Assembly: GCF_029689945.1 (NCBI RefSeq)
Contig: NZ_CP121451.1
Location: 1-64,000 of the forward strand
Direction: 5' to 3'
DNA: 64,000 nt
Source of the DNA: Paenibacillus amylolyticus
GTDB lineage: Bacteria > Bacillota > Bacilli > Paenibacillales > Paenibacillaceae
The first letter of the stretch is position 1; each line of letters begins with the position of its first letter. The translations under genes were made by a program, and so were the position numbers. The notes below the pieces were generated by a model. The model saw only the letters and a list, made by a program, of their open reading frames with translations, did not search any database and had not been told where the DNA came from. Below are positions 33,580-41,405 of the stretch, one piece after another.

Positions 33580-34749
33580 CTATTCTGTTAGTACTCTAAC
33601 CGTTGCGACAGTGGATTGGGAGGACTTATTCTTTTGCATGCCAACTCGCAGCAGCGTAATCCCCCACGTTATAACCGCGATTAATAGAAGATGAACCATG
33701 AATCCACCTACGGCTTCCCCACTATAGATCAATCGCATAAATCCCTGTACACCATTAGATGCGGGCAGAAAGTTCCCGATATAACGGTAGAATGGCGCCA
33801 GCATCTCGGCTGGAATGATATTTCCTGCTGTCATCAACTGGAGCGGAACCATCGCTACATTAAATAGAGGGCCTGCATTGCCAAACAGGGCAAAACTCAT
33901 TTGTGTAAAGCAGATACAAGCCAGACTTACCAGCACATGATACAGATATAAAGCGCCGAAGGAGCTCGCAACATCCGTGAACTGAAGAGCTACCATATCT
34001 ACAATTAGAGGAACAATCACAGCTATACACAATAATAGCATTTGCCGTCCCCAGAAGATCTCCCATTTACTATGGCTACGCTTCATCATATTCGACGTAA
34101 TATTGAACTGAATGTTCATAGTCATCGAAGCAATGTAGGTGATAAAACCCAAAATCATGGGCAGCATCGATGTAGCAAAATCACTTACACTGTTTGTTTT
34201 ATTAATCTCAGCCTTCACAGGTCCTTCATTCATCTTGGCCATCGCTTGTCCAATAGCTGCACTCAGCTCGTCATTGGTAGGACTACCCTGGTTAAGTGTC
34301 ACTTGAACCTTGGACTCCAGAATGCCTTCACCCATCTGTGCAGTCATCCCCGTCGCCGCGTGTTCCACGATGGATTTGGCTACATCCGCATTTCCCTGAT
34401 TAATATAGAACGACAAACTTGCCTCTGTACCGCCTTCAATCTGGTCAGCGAATCCTTCCGGAATGACAATAACCATCGCATAATTGCCCGCATTCATCTG
34501 TTTCTCGGCTTCCTGGGCGGAATCCAGTATATTGATATGAAAAGGCGCGAGTGTTTCAATCTGCTTCTGCACCTCTGTTCCTTGCGTCCCATCTTCGTTC
34601 ACCAGAGCAACTTGAAGTTGATCTACTCTCTCCGTGGCCTGATGATAACCCGTCATCCAGATCACTACAAATAACAGTGGCACAATTAATGCAAAAACCA
34701 ATCCTATTTTGGTCTGTGGTACTTTAAGAAAATCTTTGAAGCTTTTCAT
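33580..34749 (-). CDS. YhgE/Pip-type ABC-2 membrane protein
   Basis: About 389 residues. An N-terminal membrane span (IGLVFALIVPLLFVVIWMTGY) is followed by a roughly 170-residue extracytoplasmic domain (VALVNEDGTQGTEVQ, FYINQGNADVAKSIVEH) and then six spans, typical of the YhgE/Pip and ABC-2 membrane family. The start at 34749 (ATGAAAAGC) has GGGAG 10 bases before it and is preferred over an upstream in-frame codon. The MarR regulator lies 80 bases upstream on the same strand and probably controls it. Substrate unknown; such proteins are linked to export or cell-envelope stress. Confidence 0.8.
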   Translation of the reverse strand: MKSFKDFLKVPQTKIGLVFALIVPLLFVVIWMTGYHQATERVDQLQVALVNEDGTQGTEVQKQIETLAPFHINILDSAQEAEKQMNAGNYAMVIVIPEGFADQIEGGTEASLSFYINQGNADVAKSIVEHAATGMTAQMGEGILESKVQVTLNQGSPTNDELSAAIGQAMAKMNEGPVKAEINKTNSVSDFATSMLPMILGFITYIASMTMNIQFNITSNMMKRSHSKWEIFWGRQMLLLCIAVIVPLIVDMVALQFTDVASSFGALYLYHVLVSLACICFTQMSFALFGNAGPLFNVAMVPLQLMTAGNIIPAEMLAPFYRYIGNFLPASNGVQGFMRLIYSGEAVGGFMVHLLLIAVITWGITLLRVGMQKNKSSQSTVATVRVLTE

Positions 34750-34829
34750 TCGTTCACGACTCCCATTAGTTAAAATCAAAATAATTGCACTACATATATA
34801 TGCACATGCATATATTAGGTCAAAAAAAA

Positions 34830-35261
34830 TTATTTCATCTTTTCATAAATGCGATTCATCACATTCCTAAATGCTTCAAGCTCTGCAGGTGAACATTCGG
34901 CGAGTGCCTCTTGCTCTTGCTGTTTTGCCTTTGGTGTCAGAACGTTGTTCATTTCCAGTCCTTCCGCCGTCAAACAAAGCAAAACCGCTCTGCGGTCCTG
35001 TGGATCCTCTTCTCTTGTCACCAGACCTTTGCGTATCAACTTGTCTATAATTTTGCCTACCGTTGTCTGATCCCGGACGGTTAATTCAGCCAGTTTTTTC
35101 TGTGAGATATGGCTTCCAGCCTTGCTCAATTCATTCAGAACTGCATATTGTTCCGGAGTAATATCCTGTTCACTCAGATTTCTGGTCGTTGTTTTTTTGT
35201 ATGCCAGATACGTACGTGACAGAATCAGTCCAAGTGGGTTTTCATCCATATTTACAGACAT
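34830..35261 (-). CDS. MarR family transcriptional regulator
   Basis: About 143 residues with the MarR winged-helix layout: ITPEQYAVLNELSKAGSHISQKKLAELTVRDQTTVGKIIDKLIRKGLVTREEDPQDRRA, where the recognition helix and the basic DxRR wing tip are clear. Start at 35261 (ATGTCTGTA) after AAAGGAG; the upstream in-frame codon lacks a site. It most likely represses itself and the adjacent membrane protein gene in response to a small ligand. Confidence 0.92.
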   Translation of the reverse strand: MSVNMDENPLGLILSRTYLAYKKTTTRNLSEQDITPEQYAVLNELSKAGSHISQKKLAELTVRDQTTVGKIIDKLIRKGLVTREEDPQDRRAVLLCLTAEGLEMNNVLTPKAKQQEQEALAECSPAELEAFRNVMNRIYEKMK

Positions 35262-35363
35262 GCTGTTGCTCCTTTCTCCATATAGTAGCACTACCATCTA
35301 ATTTGCGTAAGCTCTATATTATTACCAGATCTACACTACTGTCAATTTATTTTTATACTTCCA

Positions 35364-35403
35364 AACAAAAGAGACCCACCCGTTAGTCAGGCAGCTCTCT
35401 CCT
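35364..35403 (-). terminator. Possible terminator after the small basic protein gene
   Basis: On the minus strand AGAGAGCTGCC...GGGTCTCTTTTGTTTG gives an imperfect hairpin with outer AGAGA/TCTCT pairing and a T-tract. Weak stem, so low confidence. Confidence 0.4.
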
Positions 35404-35423
35404 CTGTTATCTTCAAGCCACAG

Positions 35424-35591
35424 TTACTCGGGCTTGCCAGTTGAAGTTTCGGTATCATCCTTCTTCTTCGTACCTTTGCTTTTATAAGGCTTCGGGGCAC
35501 TTTTCGCCCGGTTAGCAGCGGCTTGCCAACGATTCCAACCTTTTTTCCCCGTTCCACGGCCGGTGCCGCCTTTTCCTTTTGCTTTGCTCAT
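35424..35591 (-). CDS. Small basic Gly/Lys-rich protein (55 aa)
   Basis: A 55-residue ORF starting MSKAKGKGGTGRGTGKKGWN and continuing RWQAAANRAK. ATG at 35589-35591 follows TTGGAGTGATAAC; stop at 35424-35426. It is strongly basic with a central Trp-Asn-Arg-Trp. I believe short proteins of this pattern recur in Bacillales as a family of unknown function (perhaps DUF3934), but I could not check. Too short for most gene tracks; the good ribosome site and composition support it. Confidence 0.75.
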   Translation of the reverse strand: MSKAKGKGGTGRGTGKKGWNRWQAAANRAKSAPKPYKSKGTKKKDDTETSTGKPE

Positions 35592-35729
35592 GTTATCACT
35601 CCAATAATCCTATATATGCTTAAAAATGACCGTCCTCGGTAACTTAATATGCAACCCAGCTCATCCAATTCACTTCCAGCATTTCTTATTATACCAAAAA
35701 TCGATGCTCCTACGTCTTTCCAAAGATAA

Positions 35730-36973
35730 TTACATCTCTGTCTTCGGTTGTTTCACCGTTTTGACCTCTCTGAGTACCCGCAGGGATAACAGGAAACAGA
35801 TCGCCAGAACGGCTGCTGCTGAAACGTAAGGATAGTTAATATTCACATCGAACAGTGCTCCAGCTACGATTGGACCCGCGATATTCCCCAAACTGGTATA
35901 CGCCGAGTTCAATCCGGCCACAAAGCCCTGTTGTTCTTCTGCCAATTTGGACATCTGTGTACTGATCGCCGGACGTAAAATGTCCATACCCAGAAAGACG
36001 ATAAACGTTACGACAAGAATGAGCCAGTACGTATGCACGAACAAGGTCAACAGTACAAATACGGCTACAAATAACAGACAGACCGAAATGACCATCTTTT
36101 CACCGAACCGATTGAGCAACCAGCCAATTAGCGATACTTGCACAACCGCACCTGCGATGGAACCAAATGTAATGATAAATGCAATGTCTTTGGTCGTGAA
36201 GCCAAACTTGTGATCCACAAACAGTGAAAATACCGTCTCATAGTTCGCCAGACCAAATGCCATAACAAACACAATAATCAAGCTGAAAAAGTAGGGTTCA
36301 CGATACGAATTCAACAATTGGGATACCATGCCCGGAGCTTTGACCTTCTCTGCGCCAGCCAAAGGTTTCGTTTGCTCTCCTGTAATCCGCGTCGATTCCG
36401 GCAAAATAATCAATGAAATGATCGCTGCCAGCAACCCGGCAACCCCAGCAGCGTAGAACGGAATCCGAATGCCAAAGTCTGCGATGTATCCACCAATCCC
36501 GGACCAATGATAAACCCGGTTGTTATCGCGGCATTAATCAAGCCCATCCCTTTGCCACGTTCTTCTTCGGTTGTAATATCTGCAGTGTAAGCCATAACCG
36601 CCGGGAAGATCATCGCCGCACCAATACCACCAAGCATCCGGGCCGCGAAGAGCAAGACTGGTGCATTGACCGCACCAAACATAAACTCCGATACAGCAAA
36701 GATCAGCATACCGCCAACGATAATTTTTTTACGTCCCCACGTATCCGACCATCGACCCGCAAGCGGGGAGAACAGAAACTGGGTAAAGGAAAATGCTGCT
36801 ACCAGCAAACCAACCGTGAATCCGGTGATGTGCAGTAGATCCATATACGCAGGCATGATCGGAACAACCAGACCAATACCCGTGAAAACGAGAAAAATAT
36901 TAAACATCAACAGCAGCAATGCGCCCCTGTTCCGTGTTAGTAATGCCATGATTCCATCCTCCGTAGTTGTCAA
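35730..36973 (-). CDS. MFS transporter, DHA1-like drug efflux family (one frameshift)
   Basis: Reconstructed at about 414 residues with 12 hydrophobic segments. The motif-A loop GRWSDTWGRKK (near residue 75) and FIIGPGIGGYIADFG in span 5 (motif C-like) mark the DHA1 drug:H+ antiporter type. The frame breaks at a coding GGG (36498-36500). Adding one G changes GPGLVDTSQ to GPGIGGYIADFGIRIPFYAAG and joins both halves. The gene lies directly downstream of a TetR regulator (8-base gap), a classic drug-responsive efflux pair. Substrate cannot be read from sequence. Confidence 0.88.
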
Positions 36974-36981
36974 AATGTTGC

Positions 36982-37587
36982 TTAGGCTTTATCTTTTGCA
37001 ATCCCATGTAAGAATACACTGGCGGCCTGGCGATATAACGCAAGAGCCTGTTCAGGTTCCATCCCTCGTGACATCTGACTAAGACCAATAATGGTGCTTT
37101 CCAAGATCAGTGCGAGATTGTCTACGTTGCCCGCTTCGAACTCTCCGCTCTGTATGCCCTCTTCCACCAATTGTTTGTTGAATTGGATGTGACGTTCAAA
37201 CATCACGGAGATCCGTTCCTCAATATCATTCTCTTTCTTTTCCCCCGTGAAGAACTCATCGGCTGCTTTGGTTAAAGGGTGATTCATATCATCCAGTACC
37301 AATTGCTCTGCCAAGCCATAAATCTTCTCGGTGGAGGTGCGGTAGAGATGTTCTTTGGCTGCCCAGCTCGCTTCCCATTCCCGGTCCCACTCATCGATGA
37401 GATAGAGGAACAGACCTTCCTTACTTTTAAAATGGTAATAGATATTGCCTTTACTGCTGCCTGTCGCAGCTACAATATCTTCAATGGACGTTGCTTTATA
37501 GCCTTTTTGTACAAAAAGGGCTTTGGAAGCATCCGCAAGTTTCTTCTTGGTCTGCTCGGTTTGAAGTTGCTTTTTATTCATGTTCAT
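36982..37587 (-). CDS. TetR/AcrR family transcriptional regulator
   Basis: 201 residues. The N-terminal helix-turn-helix (ATSIEDIVAATGSSKGNIYYHFKSKEGLF, about 35-62) is the standard TetR DNA-binding region. The rest is a helical ligand-binding and dimer domain. Start after GGAGTGAAATGGA. It is followed by the MFS gene and probably represses it. A terminator at 37662-37696 shields it from the small genes upstream. Confidence 0.93.
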   Translation of the reverse strand: MNMNKKQLQTEQTKKKLADASKALFVQKGYKATSIEDIVAATGSSKGNIYYHFKSKEGLFLYLIDEWDREWEASWAAKEHLYRTSTEKIYGLAEQLVLDDMNHPLTKAADEFFTGEKKENDIEERISVMFERHIQFNKQLVEEGIQSGEFEAGNVDNLALILESTIIGLSQMSRGMEPEQALALYRQAASVFLHGIAKDKA

Positions 37588-37661
37588 TCCATTTCACTCC
37601 GTCCCATGCATACTGAACATTCGTTCTGTATTTTAACAGATGCTTTGAATATAAGCAATCA

Positions 37662-37696
37662 AAAAAGGAGAGTGGCACATCGGCCAGCTCTCCTTA
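37662..37696 (-). terminator. Terminator after the two small-protein genes
   Basis: On the minus strand AAGGAGAGCTGG and CCACTCTCCTT pair with one bulge and are followed by TTTTTTG. It ends the transcript of the small genes at 37771-38162. Confidence 0.85.
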
Positions 37697-37770
37697 GCAC
37701 ATTTTTAATCTTTCCATAAACGAAAAAGGAGATACCTACACGCCGTATCTCCTGCGGTATCTCCTTCTGT

Positions 37771-37947
37771 TCAGCCCTGCTGCCCTGCGCGCACCCGGAT
37801 GTTGCCCAGTTCGTTGGCATTAATCGCAAAGGCGTTACCGCCCTGTCCAACTGATGCTTTGGCTGACTGTCGTGCCTGGAATTTCAAACGGCTTTTGTCC
37901 ACGTCCACCCGGTTAACCTGTTTTGCTTTCTTTCTGTTTGTACTCAT
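37771..37947 (-). CDS. Small hypothetical protein (58 aa)
   Basis: A 58-residue ORF starting MSTNRKKAKQVNRVDVDK and ending RVRAGQQG. ATG at 37945-37947 lies behind GGAGGGAGGGGGATAAGTA, a very strong site; stop at 37771-37773. Charged and basic in the first half, with a central GQGGNAFAINANELG. No family recognised. It is in an operon with the next small gene upstream (38-base gap). A short soluble conserved protein, possibly spore-related by size and composition, which is only a guess. Confidence 0.7.
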   Translation of the reverse strand: MSTNRKKAKQVNRVDVDKSRLKFQARQSAKASVGQGGNAFAINANELGNIRVRAGQQG

Positions 37948-37985
37948 TACTTATCCCCCTCCCTCCTTCTCTTTCTGCTGCCAGA

Positions 37986-38162
37986 CTAACGTTTGCGAGA
38001 AGAACGGCGACCTTTCTGTTTCATGATCTGCACGTTAACTGCATTACTTGCAAGTACGTTCCCTGAGTCAGCATAACCCTTCGCCGTCTGGTGAATCTGA
38101 ATTACGATATATTGATTTTTTCCAATACGATAGCGATAACTTTTCACGTTGGAACGAGTCAT
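37986..38162 (-). CDS. Small basic hypothetical protein (58 aa)
   Basis: A 58-residue ORF starting MTRSNVKSYRYRIGKNQYIVIQI and ending KQKGRRSSRKR. The second ATG (38162) is chosen because GGGAG lies 7 bases before it; the first ATG is only two codons earlier. It shares an ASNAVNVQ / NAFAINAN-like stretch with the small protein downstream, hinting that the two are related or act together. Function unknown. Confidence 0.65.
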   Translation of the reverse strand: MTRSNVKSYRYRIGKNQYIVIQIHQTAKGYADSGNVLASNAVNVQIMKQKGRRSSRKR

Positions 38163-38275
38163 GGTCATCTCCCTGTGATCGTTTTTAACAAGCTCGGGTT
38201 ATCCTATTCACGTCCATGTACATGGGGATGTTTGAATGCATACTTCCAACAATAAATGGATGCAGAAAAGATGCA

Positions 38276-38326
38276 AAAAGAGGATGTCCCATAAGTCATG
38301 AATATGACGGAAAGACATCCTCTTTT
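38276..38326. terminator. Bidirectional-looking hairpin upstream of the small genes
   Basis: AAAAAGAGGATGTC (38275-38288) and GACATCCTCTTTT (38314-38326) are complementary, giving A/T tracts on both sides, so termination in either direction is possible. The remainder of 38163-38518 holds nothing else I can recognise. Confidence 0.7.
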
Positions 38327-38531
38327 AGCATTATTATGTTTTAATGAACCTGACACACGCTATTCGCTCTCATTTGCCCAGTTCTGAGATCCAAGGAATC
38401 ACAGAGACGTTATTTCGTCGATTCACTTGAGTTTTGAGATTTAGAAGCCCTTTTATGATGGAATAGCGTTACTGAGATTCGTTAAATCTTGAAATCGTTG
38501 ATGATCTGGACCTATGTCAAAAAAGTAGACA

Positions 38532-39368
38532 CTACGCTGCGGATTTGTCCGTAAAATTCATCGCAAAACGAGCAGGGGAAAGATAACCTAGTGAGCTATG
38601 CATTCGCTTACGGTTGTAGTAGAACTCAATGTATTGGTAGATAGCGGTATAGGCCTCTTCCATCGTCTTAAACCGAGGGTTACAGTAAATGAGTTCCTTC
38701 TTTAAAATACTGTGCCATGACTCAATACAGGCGTTATCGTAACAGTTTCCTCGGCGGCTCATACTGGATTCCATACCGTATAATTTCAGTTGCTCCACGT
38801 ATTCTTTTGACGTGTACTGAGAGCCGCGATCCGAGTGATGGAGTAATCCCGGAGCGGGGCGTTTGGCCTTATAAGCTTCCTCCAATGCACCCATCACCAA
38901 ACTGGTTTCCATATGGTTATATAGACGCCAGCCTACAATTTCCCGTGTGCACAAATCCAGAACGCTGGCGAGGTAAAGACGACCTCCTCGGCAAGGAATG
39001 TAAGTGATGTCGGTAACCCATACGGTATTCGGTTTGGATGTTTTGAATTGCTGATTCAGCGTATTCGGCGCAAGGGGATGGTCGTGTTTGGAATCCGTCG
39101 TCTGAACGCGATATTTGGGCATGACCACGGAACGTAGATTCATTTGACGCATGTATATACTGACGGTACGTGAAGAGATTCGCAACCCTTCTAAATGGAG
39201 CAGATACGTAATTTTGGGGCTTCCACACCGCATCTGGTGGTCGTAAAAATGATAACGAATACGCTTCATAACCTCGTCTTTGCGGTTCTGCCGCTTGCCG
39301 GTTCGGTCCATTCGCCATTTGTAATATCCGCTCCGTGATACTTGAAAGGTTCTGCACATCTTCTCCAA
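38532..39368 (-). CDS. IS3-family transposase OrfB (DDE integrase)
   Basis: A frame of at least 278 residues. The HTH_21-type region (MCRTFQVSRSGYYKW, YLLHLEGLRISSRTVSIYMRQMNL) is followed by the rve integrase core. Catalytic residues: WVTDITY (Asp), HHSDRGSQY (Asp) and the SWHSILKKEL block (Glu). The frame extends upstream without a start (ELRFQFVEDHRSEFPLEKM) into the OrfA overlap. It is normally made as an OrfAB fusion by -1 frameshifting at the A7G run in orfA, not from the internal ATG at 39368. Confidence 0.93.
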   Translation of the reverse strand: MEKMCRTFQVSRSGYYKWRMDRTGKRQNRKDEVMKRIRYHFYDHQMRCGSPKITYLLHLEGLRISSRTVSIYMRQMNLRSVVMPKYRVQTTDSKHDHPLAPNTLNQQFKTSKPNTVWVTDITYIPCRGGRLYLASVLDLCTREIVGWRLYNHMETSLVMGALEEAYKAKRPAPGLLHHSDRGSQYTSKEYVEQLKLYGMESSMSRRGNCYDNACIESWHSILKKELIYCNPRFKTMEEAYTAIYQYIEFYYNRKRMHSSLGYLSPARFAMNFTDKSAA

Positions 39369-39406
39369 AGGAAACTCGGAGCGATGGTCTTCTACAAACT
39401 GAAATC

Positions 39407-39724
39407 TTAGCTCTTTGGTTTGCTGAAGATGTGCACTGCTTTTTTTACAATCGCCAGTTCTTCTTGTGTATCCGCAAGCGTGTGCTCTTTCTCTTGAAGC
39501 AACCGACGCATCTCTTGAAGCTCTGCTTCCAGTTCCTTCACTCGATCTACGCTAGCAACAGGCTCATGTTTTAGTTCGCGGTACTTACTCATCCATTGGT
39601 GTAACGTACTTTTTGGAATGTTGAGTTCTTCTGCCAAATCTCCAAGTGTCTTTGTCTGCTCTTGAATGAATTTGACCGTTTGTTTCTTGAATTCTTCGTT
39701 ATATCGTTGCCGCTGTTCACCCAT
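39407..39724 (-). CDS. IS3-family transposase OrfA
   Basis: 105 residues. An N-terminal helix-turn-helix (YNEEFKKQTVKFIQEQ...LGDLAEELNIPKSTLHQWMSKY) binds the IS ends. A leucine-zipper-like coiled coil (VKELEAELQEMRRLLQEKE) follows. Near its end GTAAAAAAAGC provides the slippery site for production of the OrfAB transposase in the -1 frame. The OrfA frame stops 38 residue-coding bases before OrfB's listed ATG. Confidence 0.92.
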   Translation of the reverse strand: MGEQRQRYNEEFKKQTVKFIQEQTKTLGDLAEELNIPKSTLHQWMSKYRELKHEPVASVDRVKELEAELQEMRRLLQEKEHTLADTQEELAIVKKAVHIFSKPKS

Positions 39725-39846
39725 GTGGACACCTCCGTTAATCTTATTATCCTTCCGTCCGTTAACGGGTGTCCACTTTTTATTCTAGCTCCAATCTGCC
39801 CTTTAAGGTGCGGTAGGTTCATTAGCGCTTCTTATTCTTCATTTTG

Positions 39847-40266
39847 TCACGCCGAAGGAAAAGCGCTTAGATCCATATAAGAGACTTCCCACAGATGATC
39901 ATCCAGATCCTGAAAACTCCATCCGTACATGAATCCGTGATCCTGCGGTTCGTTGGATGGCTTCGCTCCTGCATCAAGGGCAGCTTGTACAATCGCATCT
40001 ACCTGCTCACGGCTATCTACAGACAAGGCAACGATGACTTCGGTTGTATCGGCGGCATTGGAGATTTTTTTCGAGATAAAAGATTGGAAACGTTCCTCCA
40101 CCAGAAGCATGGCATAAATGTTGTCTCCGATGATCATACAAGTTGCAGACTCGTCCGTAAAATTGGCGTCAAACTCAAATCCCACCTTGGTAAAAAATTC
40201 AACGGATTTCTTCAAATCTTGAACAGGTAAGTTGACAAAAATCTGCTTGGCACGAATAGCCACCAT
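39847..40266 (-). CDS. VOC (glyoxalase/bleomycin resistance) family protein
   Basis: 139 residues with the paired beta-alpha-beta-beta-beta units of the vicinal oxygen chelate fold: IFVNLPVQDLKKSVEFFTKVGFEF, then DPDDHLWEVSYM-like WSFQDLDDHLWEVSYMDL at the C end. Such proteins are often annotated as lactoylglutathione lyase or extradiol dioxygenase relatives. The substrate cannot be told. Start after GAGGTGATCC. It is divergent from the methyltransferase gene. Confidence 0.88.
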   Translation of the reverse strand: MVAIRAKQIFVNLPVQDLKKSVEFFTKVGFEFDANFTDESATCMIIGDNIYAMLLVEERFQSFISKKISNAADTTEVIVALSVDSREQVDAIVQAALDAGAKPSNEPQDHGFMYGWSFQDLDDHLWEVSYMDLSAFPSA

Positions 40267-40371
40267 GGATCACCTCGAACTCATAGAATAGATTTCACCT
40301 CAAAATAACACCTCGCGAATACGCTGTCAATTGAATATAATGGAGACATTCCAACTTGTGAGGTGACACGG

Positions 40372-40401
40372 ATGTTGCTCCGAATGGTTCGAAGTAAGTA
40401 G
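40372..40401 (+). CDS. Possible 9-codon leader peptide before the methyltransferase gene
   Basis: ATG TTG CTC CGA ATG GTT CGA AGT AAG TAG encodes MLLRMVRSK, with GTGAGGTGACACGG just upstream and a TATAAT at about 40336-40341. It lies 130 bases before the methyltransferase ribosome site. A translated leader with a regulatory role is possible, but chance is not excluded. Confidence 0.3.
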   Translation: MLLRMVRSK

Positions 40402-40539
40402 TCGTCGGGCTGGGTCAAAACGCGTACCAGCTATCCAGGGATACGTCTGTCCATTTGATCCTATTCGACCATTACAATAGACCAATCTGGCGCAATTTCT
40501 TGTCCTGTCCAAACAAACTCACATTGGAGGAATATGAAA

Positions 40540-41295
40540 ATGAAAAACAACATAGATTACGCTCTCTTTTATGAACGCGTAGGCCGGACGAATGGCTGGA
40601 ATTTCAGCTCCATGAACGTTATCTCGGAGAAAATCGGATGGAACTTCTATGAGGAAGTTGTTCGCCATACTCAGCCGTCCGATCTGTTGCTGGATATCGG
40701 AACAGGTGGTGGAGAAGCGATTCTGTCCATTGCGGAAGAAGCCTTATTACTGGTGGGAATTGATCTTGCTCAAGGAATGATTGAAACCGCACAGCAGAAT
40801 CTTCTGGCTGCAGGAGTTCATCCCAATGTACGCTTTCTTCATATGGACGCAGAGAACCTAGCATTCCCAAATCACTTCTTCAATGTGGTATCCTCCAGAC
40901 ACTCCGGGTTCTCTGCATCAGAAGTATTCAGGGTTCTTGCTGAGGGCGGGATATTTCTAACCCAGCAGGTCAGCGAACACGATAAATCCAACATTGCAGA
41001 AGCTTTTGGCCGTGGGCAGAGCCTTGGCATTCAACCTGGCACCTTGATGGAACGATACAAGCATGAACTTCAAACAGCAGGTTTTCATGACATTCAGGTC
41101 CGTGAATATAACGTGGTGGAGCATTACGCTACACCCGAAGATTTGATGTTTCTCCTAACCCATGCACCCATCATTCCTGATTTCGGAAAGGTAGAAACAG
41201 ACGTTGAACGATTCCAGCAATTTGTGAATGAACATCACAATGAGGAGGGCATTCGTACCAACTCGGCACGTTTCATGATCACTGCAAGGAAATAA
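40540..41295 (+). CDS. Class I SAM-dependent methyltransferase
   Basis: About 251 residues. Motif I LLDIGTGGGE (near 52-61) binds S-adenosylmethionine, motif II VGIDLAQGM follows, and VRFLHMDAENLAFPNHFFNVVSSRHSGFSASEVFRVLAEGG is the UbiE/Methyltransf_11 type post-I/III region. The substrate is unknown. Of two in-frame ATGs, 40540 lies 9 bases from GGAGG while 40534 lies only 3 bases away, so the second is preferred. Convergent with the PBP gene and separated from it by a strong terminator. Confidence 0.9.
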   Translation: MKNNIDYALFYERVGRTNGWNFSSMNVISEKIGWNFYEEVVRHTQPSDLLLDIGTGGGEAILSIAEEALLLVGIDLAQGMIETAQQNLLAAGVHPNVRFLHMDAENLAFPNHFFNVVSSRHSGFSASEVFRVLAEGGIFLTQQVSEHDKSNIAEAFGRGQSLGIQPGTLMERYKHELQTAGFHDIQVREYNVVEHYATPEDLMFLLTHAPIIPDFGKVETDVERFQQFVNEHHNEEGIRTNSARFMITARK

Positions 41296-41332
41296 ATGAT
41301 TCCATATTTTAATAAAATGAAATAAAAAAGGT

Positions 41333-41377
41333 CCCGGTCACATGTAAAAATCATAACATGACGACCGGGCTATTTTT
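41333..41377. terminator. Bidirectional terminator between methyltransferase and PBP genes
   Basis: CCCGGTCaCATGT (41333-41345) pairs with ACATGacGACCGGG (41356-41369), preceded by AAAAAAG and followed by TATTTTTG, so it can serve both convergent genes. Confidence 0.85.
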
Positions 41378-41405
41378 GAATTGCACAGCTATATATTAAT
41401 CGGAG

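Larger units (their letters stand above)
38519..39782 (-). mobile_element. IS3-family insertion sequence
   Basis: About 1.26 kb with two overlapping-frame transposase genes and imperfect terminal inverted repeats. AAAAAAGTAGACACT at 38519-38533 matches the reverse complement of the right end near 39768-39782 (TAAAAAGTGGACACC). The OrfA/OrfB layout with an A7G slippery run is that of the IS3 family. The transposase frames are intact, so it may be mobile. A flanking direct repeat was not evident by eye. Confidence 0.85.

Noticed and set aside
38163-38518. A possible gene or IS remnant in the 350 bases left of the IS3 element
   Set aside because: Only a hairpin at 38276-38326 is recognisable; no coding frame with a ribosome site was seen.
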